Positions 7,892 to 16,970 are shown, counted from the stretch's first letter. The stretch is DNA of 64,000 nt from Streptomyces fuscichromogenes (GCF_014645815.1 NZ_BMML01000008.1:248001-312000); one strand, 5' to 3'. Numbers and translations are program-made. The notes: generated by a model from the letters alone, not told the origin.

Positions 7892-9448
7892 ATGGACATC
7901 CCCGACTTCGGCATCCCGCCGCGGCTGGCCGCCCGGATGAGCATGGCCGAGCAGTACGAGTACCTGCGCACCCGGCTGGTGAGCCGCCGCACCCTGGTGA
8001 CGGCGGGCGCGCTGGCGGGCGGCGGGCTGGTCACCGGCTGCTCGAGGACCTCGGCGAAGTCGGCGAGCCCGGCCCCGGCCACCTCGGCGGTGCGCGGCGC
8101 GTCGGTCGTGCCGTTCGGCCGCCATCTCGCCTTCGGCGCCGACCCGCGGACCCAGATGCGGATCTCCTGGCAGGTGCCCTTCGCGGTGCGGAAGCCGTTC
8201 GTGCGGATCGGAACGCGCCCGGACCAGCTGGGCACCCGCGTCGACGCGGACATCCGGCACCTGCACACGCCCGGCGTGCAGGGGGTGCGCCCGGTGGTGG
8301 AGCAGTACTACGTCCACGCGGCCCTGGACGGCCTCACACCCGGTACGACGTACTACTACGGCGTCGGCCACGACGGCCGGGACCCGGCCGCCCCGGGTCA
8401 CCGTGCCGCCATCACCCCGTTCCGTACCGCGCCCACGAGCCCGGCGAAGTTCGTGTTCACGGCCTTCGGCGACCAGGGCGTCAGCCAGGCCGGAAAGGCC
8501 AGCGACAACGCGCTGCTGAAGCAGGACCCCGCCTTCCATCTGCACGCGGGCGACATCTGCTACGCGGACGGCAACGGCACCGGGAAGACCTCGGACGGCT
8601 ACGACGCCCGGGAGTGGGACCGGTTCCTGAAGCAGAACGACCCGGTGGCGCGGTCGGTGCCGTGGATGGTGACGACCGGCAACCACGACATGGAGGCCTG
8701 GTACTCCCCCGACGGTTACGGCGGCCAGTACGCCCGCTTCGCCCTCCCGGACAACGGCTTCGACCCGCACGGCGCGCCCGGCGTGTACGCGTTCACCTAC
8801 GGCAACGTCGGCTTCGTGGCGCTGGACGCGAACGACGTGTCGTACGAGATCCCCGCCAACCTCGGCTACAGCGGCGGCCGGCAGACGGCGTGGCTGGAGC
8901 GGAAGCTGAAGGAGCTGCGGGCGGCGAAGGGCGTGGACTTCGTCGTCGTCTTCTTCCACCACTGCGCGTACTCGACGTCCTCGCACGCCTCCGACGGAGG
9001 CATCCGCGCGGCCTGGCTGCCGCTGTTCACGAAGTACCAGGTGGACCTGGTGATCAACGGGCACAACCACGTCTACGAGCGCACCGACGCGGTGAAGGGC
9101 GGCAGGGTCGGCCGGGCGGTCCCGGTCGGCGGCTCGACCGACCCGACGCGGGACGGGATCGTGTACGTCACGGCGGGCGGCGGCGGACGGAACCTGTACG
9201 CGTTCCCCTCCGGGGTCAGGGACAGCTACGAGGGGCACGTCACCCGGCACGGCGCGGTGGACAGCTTCCACTGGGCCAAGGGCCAGCACAACGTGGCGGA
9301 GACGGTGGAGTGGTCGCGGGTGCGGTACACCGGCTTCTCCTTCCTCAGGGTGGAGGCGGAGGCGGGCACGGCCCCGAAGCTGAAGGTGTCGGCGCTGGCG
9401 CAGAGCGGCGCGCGGATCGACCACTTCGAGGTACGGCGCGGGCGGTGA
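7892..9448 (+). CDS. Tat-exported lipoprotein, purple acid phosphatase-like metallophosphoesterase
   Basis: A 518-residue secreted phosphoesterase. The N-terminus has a twin-arginine signal (SRRTLVTAG, residues 31-39) ending in a lipobox LVTGC with C50, so a Tat lipoprotein on the outer membrane face is expected. After a fibronectin-like domain come the metal motifs in purple acid phosphatase order: GDQG, HAGDICYADG (the Tyr would bind Fe), TTGNHDM, FFHHCAY and GHNHVYER. Substrate unknown; organophosphate monoesters are likely. The ATG at 7892 is kept although only a GGGAA is seen 13 or more bases upstream; the next Met comes at residue 16. Confidence 0.85.
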   Translation: MDIPDFGIPPRLAARMSMAEQYEYLRTRLVSRRTLVTAGALAGGGLVTGCSRTSAKSASPAPATSAVRGASVVPFGRHLAFGADPRTQMRISWQVPFAVRKPFVRIGTRPDQLGTRVDADIRHLHTPGVQGVRPVVEQYYVHAALDGLTPGTTYYYGVGHDGRDPAAPGHRAAITPFRTAPTSPAKFVFTAFGDQGVSQAGKASDNALLKQDPAFHLHAGDICYADGNGTGKTSDGYDAREWDRFLKQNDPVARSVPWMVTTGNHDMEAWYSPDGYGGQYARFALPDNGFDPHGAPGVYAFTYGNVGFVALDANDVSYEIPANLGYSGGRQTAWLERKLKELRAAKGVDFVVVFFHHCAYSTSSHASDGGIRAAWLPLFTKYQVDLVINGHNHVYERTDAVKGGRVGRAVPVGGSTDPTRDGIVYVTAGGGGRNLYAFPSGVRDSYEGHVTRHGAVDSFHWAKGQHNVAETVEWSRVRYTGFSFLRVEAEAGTAPKLKVSALAQSGARIDHFEVRRGR

Positions 9449-9454
9449 ACCGCA

Positions 9455-9489
9455 GGACACGGCGCGGCTGTCCCGGCCGCGCCGTGTCC
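9455..9489. terminator. Terminator after the phosphatase gene
   Basis: Perfect 14-bp stem, GGACACGGCGCGGC at 9455-9468 with its complement at 9476-9489 and a seven-base loop, beginning seven bases after the phosphatase stop. Confidence 0.85.
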
Positions 9490-9561
9490 CGTGCGGGCGC
9501 GGCTCCCGTTGATGGGGTGTTACACGTGTTACCGGCGGTGCGTCAACGGCGCCTCAACGGC

Positions 9562-9693
9562 TCAGTGGCCGGTCTCGCCGCCGTTGTCCCGGCGGTCGAG
9601 GGCGCGCTGGAGGGCGGCGGCGGCGTTCTTGCGCTCGGACTCGCTGGTGCGGGACACGTGGCGGACCCGGCGGCGGACGGTCGTCTCGGCCAT
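9562..9693 (-). CDS. Small basic conserved-type protein, 43 residues
   Basis: A 43-codon gene from the ATG at 9693, with a near-ideal ribosome site (GAAGGAGT, about seven bases upstream). The product starts MAETTVRRRVRHVSRTSESE and continues with an alanine- and arginine-rich helix (AAAALQRALDRRD). It is strongly basic with no membrane segment, and might bind nucleic acid or a ribosomal partner, but nothing proves it. The 284 bases upstream have no other gene and must carry its promoter; a palindrome CGCTTGATCGAGCG lies at 9812-9825. Small proteins of this type are common in Streptomyces. Confidence 0.7.
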   Translation of the reverse strand: MAETTVRRRVRHVSRTSESERKNAAAALQRALDRRDNGGETGH

Positions 9694-9977
9694 GGAAATC
9701 GACTCCTTCGGACATACGTGGAGTACGGCAGGGGGGATACGAGACGCCGGAAGGGGCGGGGAGCGGTGCCGCAGGGGTTGCCTGCACGGGGCCCGGCTCA
9801 CGACCGCCATTCGCTTGATCGAGCGAGACGTTCGGCTCCTACAAAAGTAAGGGAGCGGCCCGCTTCTGTCTGCACAATTACTCGGACTTCCTACTATCTG
9901 AGACGGCGTCCTCGGTCACCCGCCGCTGAGCTGGGGTTTCGACGACCGGGGCGGCTGGGGCCGGTGGGGCGAACGGG

Positions 9978-10441
9978 TTACATGACGTCCCCGTCCCGCC
10001 AGTCGAAGACCAGTTCGTGGCCGGGGTCGAGGACGTCCCCGGCGAGCCCCGGCCACACGTACACGTCCCCCTCCTCGTCCGCGAGCCGCACGATCCCCGT
10101 CTCCGGGGACAGGGCGCAGACCCGGCCCTCCCAGCGCCGCCAGCCCCGGGCGGTGTAGAGCCGGGCCCCAGGCGCCGGGCGTCGGGCCGGACGCCGACGG
10201 CCTCGACGTAGCCGACGCGCAGCCAGCGGCCCCGGTGCCGGGCGCGGCGCATGACGAGGGAGCCGTGGGCGGCGAGCCCCGACCCGTCGTGGACGAGGGC
10301 GTGCAGGCCGCCCAGCCCGTGCTCCCAGTCGCTGTCGGCGAAGTCCCCGCCGAACGCCGCGTGCAGGAGGCCGCGGGCGGCGCGCAGGTCGGCGGGGTCG
10401 AGGTCGGCGGTGTGGACGACCCGGAGAGACCGGAGAGACAT
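9978..10441 (-). pseudogene. Aminoglycoside 2'-N-acetyltransferase, disrupted by an internal deletion
   Basis: The reading from the ATG at 10441 begins like AAC(2')-I enzymes: VVHTADLDPADLRAARGLL, DWEHGLGGLHALVHDG, VGYVEAVGVRPDARR. At about 10165 the frame is lost. In the next frame the C-terminal part continues as ARLYTARGWRRWEGR, VYVWPGL and ends DWRDGDVM at a TAA (9978). The total of 464 bases is not a multiple of three and is about 100 bases shorter than a whole gene. Roughly 33 codons are missing, including the acetyl-CoA pyrophosphate loop that should follow RPDARR. An active enzyme cannot be made. The start is close behind the SDR gene stop (20 bases). Confidence 0.85.
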
Positions 10442-10461
10442 GCCCCCAGTGTCGTACGGGA

Positions 10462-11157
10462 CTACCAGGCGACGGTGCCGTGCCGGTCGACGAAGCGGCC
10501 GCTTCCGCCGCCGGGCGGCTCGGTGGCGAGGCGGACGATCGCGTCGGTGCCCTCGGTGACGGTCTGCGGGCCGCTGTGGGCGTTGAGGTCGGTCGCGGTG
10601 TAGCCGGGGTCGACGGCGTTGACGCGGATGTCCTTGAGGGCCTTGGCGTACTGGGTGGTGAGCATGGTCAGGGCCGCCTTGGAGGCGGTGTAGAGGGGCG
10701 AGACGACGGAGGACTCGACGCGCCCGGGGTCGTGCGTGACCGCGAACGAACCCATCCCGCTGCTGACGTTGACCACGACCGGGTCCGGCGAGCGGCGCAG
10801 CAGCGGCAGGAACGCGGTGGTCGTGCGGATGACCCCGAAGAGGTTGACGTCGAAGACACCGAGGGCGTCGGCGGCACTCAGGTCGGCCGGGTCGCCGTGC
10901 GGTCCGGCGACACCGGCGTTGTTGATCAGTACGTCGACCCTGCCCTCGCGGGCGGCGACGTCGGCGGCCGCGGCGGCGACCGAGGCGTCGTCGGTGACGT
11001 CGATCCGGACGAACCGCGCGCCGAGCGCGTCGGCGGCCGCCGCGCCCTGCTCCGGATCGCGGGCGCCGACGAGCACGGTGTGGCCGAGGCCGGTGAGGCG
11101 GCGGGCGGTCTCGCGGCCGAGGCCCTTGTTGGCCCCGGTGATGAAGATGATGGTCAT
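10462..11157 (-). CDS. Short-chain dehydrogenase/reductase
   Basis: A 231-residue classical SDR. Seen: the NADP(H) site TGANKGLGRE (residues 7-16), NNAGVAG, the catalytic serine in NVSSGMG, and YTASKAAL with the catalytic Tyr and Lys; then VDPGYTATDLN. The substrate is unknown. The ATG at 11157 faces the XRE regulator across 97 bases. SDR genes divergent from MmyB-type regulators are frequent in actinobacteria, which suggests that the regulator controls this enzyme. Confidence 0.88.
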   Translation of the reverse strand: MTIIFITGANKGLGRETARRLTGLGHTVLVGARDPEQGAAAADALGARFVRIDVTDDASVAAAAADVAAREGRVDVLINNAGVAGPHGDPADLSAADALGVFDVNLFGVIRTTTAFLPLLRRSPDPVVVNVSSGMGSFAVTHDPGRVESSVVSPLYTASKAALTMLTTQYAKALKDIRVNAVDPGYTATDLNAHSGPQTVTEGTDAIVRLATEPPGGGSGRFVDRHGTVAW

Positions 11158-11254
11158 GCGTCGATCGTCGGCCCGGCGCCGGGCCGCTGCCAGGGACGCC
11201 ATGACCGTAGGAACGGCGGTACCAGGCTGGGGGTCGAGGAAGGGAGAGGGCAGG

Positions 11255-12103
11255 ATGGAGCGCATGGCGAGGAAAGAGGCGGCCGGTCTGGGCCCGACGA
11301 TCCGTGCGTGGCGGGAACGGCTGTCCCCGGCGGCCGTGGGCATGCCCGCGACCGGCCGCACCCGCCGGGCGACCGGGCTGCGCCGCGAGGAACTGGCCGA
11401 GCTGGCCGGGGTGTCGGTCGACTACGTCGTACGGCTGGAGCAGGGCCGGGCCACGGCTCCGTCCGGGCAGGTGGTCGCGGCCCTGTGCCGTGCCCTGCGG
11501 CTGACGGCGGCCGAGCGCGAGCACCTCTACCGGATGGCCGGTCTGGTCCCGCCGGACGGCGGCCCGGTCCCCGAGCACCTCCCGCCGGGTGTGCTGCGGG
11601 TGCTGGACCGGCTCGGCGGGGTGGCGGTCGCCGTGTTCACCGCGCACTGGCAGCTGCTGTGGTGGAACCCCGGCTGGGCCGCGCTGCTCGGCGACCCGGC
11701 GGCCACCCCGCCCCGGCTGCGCAACCTCGCCCGGGAGCGGTTCCCGGTCGGCGCCGAGGCGGCCCGGCTGTCGTCCTGGCCGGTGCGCGAGGCGAACGCG
11801 GACGGCTCCGACCTCGCGATCGTGGCCGACCTGCGCCGCGCCACCGGCCGCTTCCCGCACGATGCCGGGCTGGCGGAGCTGGTGGGTGAACTGGCCGGGG
11901 GCAACGAGCGGTTCGCCCGGCTCTGGGCGAGCGGCACGGTCGCCGCCCACCGCACGGACCGCAAGACGGTCGAGCATCCCGGGGCTGGCCCGGTGGAGGT
12001 GGACTGCGACGTCCTGACGGACGGCGACTCGGAGCTGAAGATCGTGATCCTCTCGGCGGCGCCGGACACCGAGGGGGCGGCCCGGCTGCGCACGCTGCTG
12101 TGA
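11255..12103 (+). CDS. XRE-family regulator with MmyB-like ligand domain
   Basis: A 282-residue transcription factor. The N-terminal helix-turn-helix (about residues 20-85) shows the typical TRRATGLRREELAELAGVS and VDYVVRLEQGR. The C-terminal part carries the MmyB-like ligand-binding domain (PF17765), with WQLLWWNPGWAALLGDP and FARLWASGTVAAHR. Members of this group, first known from the methylenomycin regulator MmyB, are thought to sense a small hydrophobic ligand. GAAGGGAG lies about nine bases before the ATG at 11255. The divergent SDR is its probable target. Confidence 0.9.
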   Translation: MERMARKEAAGLGPTIRAWRERLSPAAVGMPATGRTRRATGLRREELAELAGVSVDYVVRLEQGRATAPSGQVVAALCRALRLTAAEREHLYRMAGLVPPDGGPVPEHLPPGVLRVLDRLGGVAVAVFTAHWQLLWWNPGWAALLGDPAATPPRLRNLARERFPVGAEAARLSSWPVREANADGSDLAIVADLRRATGRFPHDAGLAELVGELAGGNERFARLWASGTVAAHRTDRKTVEHPGAGPVEVDCDVLTDGDSELKIVILSAAPDTEGAARLRTLL

Positions 12104-12121
12104 CCGGGCGGGACATGGGAA

Positions 12122-12162
12122 CGGCCCGGGAAGCCTGCTCGTGGGTCAGGCTTCCCGGGCCG
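12122..12162. terminator. Bidirectional terminator between the XRE gene and pruA
   Basis: Perfect 16-bp stem: CGGCCCGGGAAGCCTG at 12122-12137 and its complement at 12147-12162, nine-base loop, between two convergent genes. Confidence 0.9.
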
Positions 12163-12182
12163 CGCTCGGGGCGGGCTGAGGC

Positions 12183-13814
12183 TCAGCCCATGTGCGGGTA
12201 CGCGTAGTCGGTCGGCGCGACCAGCGTCTCCTTGATCGCGCGGGTCAGCGTCCAGCGCAGCAGGTTCTGCGGGGCGCCGGCCTTGTCGTTGGTGCCGGAG
12301 GCACGGCCGCCGCCGAAGGGCTGCTGGCCGACGACGGCACCGGTCGACTTGTCGTTGATGTAGAAGTTGCCGGCCGCGTAGCGCAGCTTCTCCATGGTGT
12401 GGGCCGCGGCGGCGCGGTCGTTGGAGATGACCGAACCCGTCAGCGCGTAGTCCGACACCGACTCCATCTGGGTCAGCATCGCGTCGTACTCGTCGTCCTC
12501 GTAGACGTGCACGGCGAGGAACGGGCCGAAGTACTCGGTGCGGAAGACCTCGTTCTCCGGGTCGCTGCACACGACGACCGTCGGGCGGACGAACCAGCCG
12601 ACCGAGTCGTCGTAGGAGCCGCCCGCGACGATCTCGCAGGACGGGTCGGTCTTCGCGCGGTCGATCGCGGCCTTGTTCTTGGCGAACGCGCGGTCGTCGA
12701 TGACGGCACCGATGAAGTTGGCGAGGTCGGTGACGTCGCCCATGGTCAGGCAGTCGACCTCGGCGGCGAACTCCTCGCGGAAACCGTCGTTCCAGATGGA
12801 CGCCGGGATGTAGGCGCGGGAGGTGGCGGAGCACTTCTGGCCCTGGTACTCGAAGGCACCGCGGGTGAGGGCCGTCTTGAGGACGGCACGGTCGGCGCTC
12901 GGGTGGGCGACCAGGAAGTCCTTGCCACCGGTCTCGCCGACCAGACGCGGGTAGGAGCGGTACTTCTCGATGTTGTTGCCGACCGTCTTCCACAGGTACT
13001 GGAAGGTCTTGGTGGAACCGGTGAAGTGGATGCCGGCGAGGTCGCGGTGTTCGAGGGCGACCTTGGACACCTCGATGCCGTCGCCGGTGACGAGGTTGAT
13101 GACGCCCTTGGGCAGACCGGCCTCCTCCAGCAGCTGCATCAGCAGCACGGCGGCGTGGGTCTGGGTCGGGGACGGCTTCCAGACGACCACGTTGCCCATG
13201 AGGGCGGGGGCGGTGGGCAGGTTGCCCGCGATCGCGCTGAAGTTGAACGGCGTGATCGCGTAGACGAAGCCCTCCAGCGGGCGGTGGTCCATGCGGTTCC
13301 AGACACCCGGGGAGTTGGCCGGGGGCTGCTCGGCCAGGATCTGGCGGGCGTAGTGGACGTTGAAGCGCCAGAAGTCGATCAGCTCGCAGGGCGAGTCGAT
13401 CTCGGCCTGCTGGGCGGTCTTGGACTGGCCGAGCATGGTGGAGGCGGCGATGGTCTCGCGCCAGGGGCCGGAGAGCAGTTCGGCGGCGCGCAGGATGATC
13501 GCCGCACGGTCGTCGAAGGCCATCGCGCGCCAGGCGGGCGCGGCGGCGAGGGCCGCGTCGATCGCGTCCTGGGCGTCCTGCTGGGTGGCGTGGCGCCCGG
13601 TACCGATGACGGCCTTGTGGTGGTGCGGCTGCACGACCTGGAAGGGCTCTCCGCCGCCGAGCCGCTTCACGCCGCCGATGGTCATCGGCAGCTCGATCGG
13701 GTTCTCGGCCAGCTCCTTGAGCCTGGCCTCAAGCCGGGCGCGCTCGGGAGAGCCGGGGGCGTAGCCGTGCACCGGCTCGTTGACGGGCGTGGGGACCTGG
13801 GTCACAGCGTCCAT
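12183..13814 (-). CDS. pruA: L-glutamate gamma-semialdehyde (P5C) dehydrogenase
   Basis: Aldehyde dehydrogenase of 543 residues that oxidises glutamate 5-semialdehyde (open form of pyrroline-5-carboxylate) to glutamate with NAD+, the second step of proline catabolism. Seen: the catalytic glutamate region LVGETGGKDF and the catalytic cysteine in GQKCSATSRAY, plus PFGGGRASGTN near the C-terminus. The length fits the monofunctional bacterial form. It lies 69 bases downstream of proline dehydrogenase on the same strand, so the two steps are likely co-expressed and proline-induced through the PucR-type regulator divergent from them. Confidence 0.96.
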   Translation of the reverse strand: MDAVTQVPTPVNEPVHGYAPGSPERARLEARLKELAENPIELPMTIGGVKRLGGGEPFQVVQPHHHKAVIGTGRHATQQDAQDAIDAALAAAPAWRAMAFDDRAAIILRAAELLSGPWRETIAASTMLGQSKTAQQAEIDSPCELIDFWRFNVHYARQILAEQPPANSPGVWNRMDHRPLEGFVYAITPFNFSAIAGNLPTAPALMGNVVVWKPSPTQTHAAVLLMQLLEEAGLPKGVINLVTGDGIEVSKVALEHRDLAGIHFTGSTKTFQYLWKTVGNNIEKYRSYPRLVGETGGKDFLVAHPSADRAVLKTALTRGAFEYQGQKCSATSRAYIPASIWNDGFREEFAAEVDCLTMGDVTDLANFIGAVIDDRAFAKNKAAIDRAKTDPSCEIVAGGSYDDSVGWFVRPTVVVCSDPENEVFRTEYFGPFLAVHVYEDDEYDAMLTQMESVSDYALTGSVISNDRAAAAHTMEKLRYAAGNFYINDKSTGAVVGQQPFGGGRASGTNDKAGAPQNLLRWTLTRAIKETLVAPTDYAYPHMG

Positions 13815-13883
13815 GGGTTCCGTAACTCCTTGTACGTGAGCGGGCGTTGAGGCTTGTCTCGGCTTGTCGGGGCTTGCTGGAGC

Positions 13884-14810
13884 TCAGCCCTTGGTGACCA
13901 TCGAGCGGAGGAAGAAGCGCAGGTTCGCCGGCTTCTCCGCGAGCCTGCGCATGAAGTAGCCGTACCAGTCGGTGCCGTAGGCGGTGTAGACGCGCATCCG
14001 GTGGCCCTCGGCGGCGAGCCGCAGGTGCTCGTCGCTCCGGATGCCGTACAGCATCTGGAACTCGTACTCGTCGGGCTTGCGCCCGGCGCGCCGGGCGAGT
14101 TCCTGGGCGATGGAGATGAGGCGCGGGTCGTGGGACCCGACCATCGGGTACCCCTCGCCGTCCATCAGAGTCCGCAGGATCCGCACATACGCCTTGTCGA
14201 TCTCGCTCTTCTGCTGGTAGGCGACCTCGGCGGGCTCCTTGTAGGCGCCCTTGACCAGGCGGACCCGGCTGCCGGCGGCGGCGAGGCGGCGGGCGTCGGC
14301 CTCGGTGCGGAAGAGGTAGGCCTGGATGACGCAGCCGGTCTGCGGGAAGTCCCGCCGCAGCTCCTCGTGGATGGCGAACATCGAGTCGAGGGTGGTGTGG
14401 TCCTCGGCGTCGAGGGTGACGGTCGTACCGATGGCGGCGGCGGCCTCGACGACCGGGCGGACGTTGCCGAGCGCCAGTTCGTGGCCGCCCTCCAGCGCCT
14501 GGCCGAACATCGACAGCTTGACCGACATCTCGACGCGCTCGCCGAGGCCCAGCTCGCGCAGCCGGTCGATCAGCGCCAGATAGGCGTCCCGGGCGGCGCC
14601 GGCCTGCCCGGGGGTGGTGATGTCCTCGCCGACGACGTCCATCGTCAGCTCCAGGCCGCGGCCGGTGAGCTCCTCGATGATCGGGACGATGTCGTCGACC
14701 GACTCGCCGGGGATGAAGCGGTCGACGACCTGCTTCGTCACCGGGGCCGCCGAGATCAGACGTCGCATCCGGTCGCTGCGCGACGCGGCGAGAATCACGG
14801 GACCCAGCAC
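13884..14810 (-). CDS. Proline dehydrogenase (monofunctional)
   Basis: FAD-dependent enzyme of 308 residues that oxidises proline to pyrroline-5-carboxylate, feeding electrons to the respiratory chain. The TIM-barrel core shows SVKLSMFGQAL, LDAEDHTTLDS, IQAYLFRTEADA, RLVKGAYKE and EFQMLYGIR, all characteristic. The GTG at 14810 has GGAGGTG five bases upstream; longer frames have no ribosome site. First gene of the proline catabolic pair, divergent from the PucR-family gene. Confidence 0.95.
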   Translation of the reverse strand: MLGPVILAASRSDRMRRLISAAPVTKQVVDRFIPGESVDDIVPIIEELTGRGLELTMDVVGEDITTPGQAGAARDAYLALIDRLRELGLGERVEMSVKLSMFGQALEGGHELALGNVRPVVEAAAAIGTTVTLDAEDHTTLDSMFAIHEELRRDFPQTGCVIQAYLFRTEADARRLAAAGSRVRLVKGAYKEPAEVAYQQKSEIDKAYVRILRTLMDGEGYPMVGSHDPRLISIAQELARRAGRKPDEYEFQMLYGIRSDEHLRLAAEGHRMRVYTAYGTDWYGYFMRRLAEKPANLRFFLRSMVTKG

Positions 14811-14991
14811 GGGGCACCTCCACAACACATGCCAGACAGGCCGCGATCCGACGTTTTGGATACGGCACGGGGAACCACCGTGATAGTCAAGGATCCCTCC
14901 GATCGTGGGCCATCGACAGCTGTCACGCATCCGTGCCGCAGATCTCAGACAGATGTATGAAGGCGTCCGTGAATTGCGGGAGAATGCCCGG

Positions 14992-16248
14992 GTGACGTCA
15001 GAATCCAAGGCTGACTACCAGGAGCTGGTCGACGAGATCTCGGAGCTGCTGGGCGTGCCGGCGACCCTGGAGAACCGCGACTTCGAGCTGATCGCCTTCG
15101 GGGCGTACGACAGTGAGGGCGACCTCGATCCCTCGGCGCTGGACCCGGTCCGCACCCGCTCGATCCTGACCCGGCGCTCCACGGCGGCGGTCCGCACCTG
15201 GTTCGAGGGCTTCGGCATCACCCGGGCGACCGGACCGGTCCGGATCCCGCCGACCCCGGAGGCAGGCGTGTACCGGGGACGGATCTGTCTGCCGGTACGC
15301 CATCGGGGTGTCGTCCTCGGCTATGTGTGGCTGCTCGACTCGGATCCGGGTCCGACGGACGCCCAGCTGGCCGCCGCCATGGGGGTGGCCGGGCGGATCG
15401 GGGCGCTGCTCGCGGACGAGGCGCGGGCGGGGGCGGGGCTCGGCCGGGAGCTGCGGGCGGTGCTGGTCGCGGAGGGCGGCTGGCAGCGGGACATGGCGGT
15501 GGCCGAGCTGCGGACCGCCCTGGGTGTGCGCGCGGACGCCCCGCACACCCTGGTCTGTGTCGCCCCCTGGCCGTCCGCCGACCCGGACGACGCCCCGTCC
15601 CCGCGCACGGTCCCGCACGCCACCGCGCTGTGCGCCCTGCCCTGGGGGGCGACGGGCCACAGCCTCGCGGTACTGGTCCGGCTGCGCAGCACGGACACGG
15701 CCACGCCCGCCCTGACGGCCGCCGCCCGGCTGCTCAAGGAGGCGGAGGAGGCCCGGTCGGCGGCGGCCCGCGGGGCCGGGGCGCGGGCGGCGGCGGCCGT
15801 GGCCGCGGGGTTCGCGGGGCCGGTCCCGGCCGGGCAGGAGTGCGCGGCGGGCGTGGGCGGGGCCCGGACCGGGCTGGCCGAGCTGGGGGCGGTCTGGCAG
15901 GAGGCGTCGGCGGCGGCCCGGGCCGCGCTGGCGGAGCCGCGGTTCGGGCCGGTCGCGCAGTGGGCGGAGATCGGCCCGTACCGCCTGCTGACCGCGCTGC
16001 CGCCGCAGGGCCCGCAGGACCCGGCCGTGGCCCCGCTCCTCACCCCGGCCCAGCACGAACTGGCCCGCACCGCCGAGGTCTACCTCGACCACGCGGGCCA
16101 GGCCGGCCGCACGGCCACCGCGCTCGGCATCCACCGGCAGACCCTGTACTACCGCCTGTCCCGCGTCGAACAGCTCACCGGCCTCGACCTGGACGACGGC
16201 GAGGACCGCCTGCTGCTGCACATGGCACTGAAGCGGGCCCGGCTGTAG
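14992..16248 (+). CDS. PucR-family transcriptional regulator of proline catabolism (inferred)
   Basis: A 418-residue regulator. The C-terminal PucR helix-turn-helix (PF13556) is clear: GRTATALGIHRQTLYYRLSR, about residues 375-400. The middle resembles the GGDEF-like linker of CdaR/PucR proteins and is very alanine-rich. Position opposite the proline dehydrogenase operon suggests that it activates that operon in response to proline or P5C. The GTG at 14992 (VTSESK) is preferred because GGGAG lies about nine bases upstream; an in-frame ATG at 14953 and a start at 14905 lack one. Confidence 0.85.
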   Translation: MTSESKADYQELVDEISELLGVPATLENRDFELIAFGAYDSEGDLDPSALDPVRTRSILTRRSTAAVRTWFEGFGITRATGPVRIPPTPEAGVYRGRICLPVRHRGVVLGYVWLLDSDPGPTDAQLAAAMGVAGRIGALLADEARAGAGLGRELRAVLVAEGGWQRDMAVAELRTALGVRADAPHTLVCVAPWPSADPDDAPSPRTVPHATALCALPWGATGHSLAVLVRLRSTDTATPALTAAARLLKEAEEARSAAARGAGARAAAAVAAGFAGPVPAGQECAAGVGGARTGLAELGAVWQEASAAARAALAEPRFGPVAQWAEIGPYRLLTALPPQGPQDPAVAPLLTPAQHELARTAEVYLDHAGQAGRTATALGIHRQTLYYRLSRVEQLTGLDLDDGEDRLLLHMALKRARL

Positions 16249-16297
16249 GGGTGCCTTCGCCGCCGAGCGCTCGCGGTGGAGCCGCGGGACGGGTGGG

Positions 16298-16873
16298 TCA
16301 GCTCCGGGTCGCGGCCTCGACGATCTGGCGCAGGCCCTCGGCGAGCGCGTCGCCGTCGGGGGCGGTCTTCGGGTCGAAGGTCCACTGCGAGATGAGGCCC
16401 GACATCAAGGTCATGTAGAAGCGGCCCAGGGTGTCGGCGGTCTCGTCGGAGACCTCCTCCTCCGGTACGCCCATCAGCAGCGAGATCAGCCCCCGGCCGC
16501 CCTCGCGCTGGGCGCGCGCCAGCTGCTCCCGCACCTCCGGCATCTGATCGCCCATCGTCACGATCTCCACGCCGAGCCGCCACATCGAACCGGGCCCGCG
16601 CATGCTGTCGACGATGTTCGACCACACCTCCCGGAACCGTTCGAGGGAGCCGGGCGCCGCGGTCAGCCCGTCGTCGCCGCCCTCGAAGGACATCTCCTCC
16701 ACCAGCGCGATGTAGGCCTGCGCGAGCAGCGCGTCCTTGGAGCCGTAGTGGTACCCGATCGAGGCCAGGTTGGTCCCCGACTCCCTGACGACGTCGCGGG
16801 CCGTCGTCCGCGCGAACCCCTTCTCCAGCAGGCAGCGCTTGGCGCCTTCCAGCAGATCCTCACGGTGTCCCAT
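16298..16873 (-). CDS. TetR-family repressor, probable regulator of the adjacent MFS pump
   Basis: A 191-residue TetR protein: N-terminal helix-turn-helix with GFARTTARDVVRESGTNLAS and IGYHYGSKDALL (residues 20-55), and a divergent C-terminal ligand domain. The ATG at 16873 has a GGTAGGG upstream; the GTG three codons earlier has no room for one. It is divergent from a DHA2 exporter with an imperfect palindrome in the shared 97-base region, the usual arrangement for a drug-sensing repressor. Confidence 0.9.
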   Translation of the reverse strand: MGHREDLLEGAKRCLLEKGFARTTARDVVRESGTNLASIGYHYGSKDALLAQAYIALVEEMSFEGGDDGLTAAPGSLERFREVWSNIVDSMRGPGSMWRLGVEIVTMGDQMPEVREQLARAQREGGRGLISLLMGVPEEEVSDETADTLGRFYMTLMSGLISQWTFDPKTAPDGDALAEGLRQIVEAATRS

Positions 16874-16924
16874 GCGGACCACCCTACCGGGATTCCATAC
16901 GCCCGTCCTAGACGCATGACTTAT

Positions 16925-16958
16925 ACAAGCGTTCTATACAACCGTGTAAGACGCTCGT
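16925..16958. promoter_or_regulatory. Candidate TetR operator
   Basis: Imperfect inverted repeat in the TetR/MFS gap: ACAAGCGT at 16925 pairs with ACGCTCGT at 16951 (one mismatch), around an inner perfect TACA-accg-TGTA at 16937-16948. It ends 12 bases before the transporter ATG, so a bound repressor would block transcription of it and perhaps of tetR. Confidence 0.5.
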
Positions 16959-16970
16959 ACATTCCTTGGC

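Noticed and set aside
9878..11977. 699-codon minus-strand frame joining several genes
   Set aside because: Only its C-terminal part coincides with a real protein (the 5' part of the broken acetyltransferase); the rest is the wrong frame of the SDR and antisense to the XRE gene.
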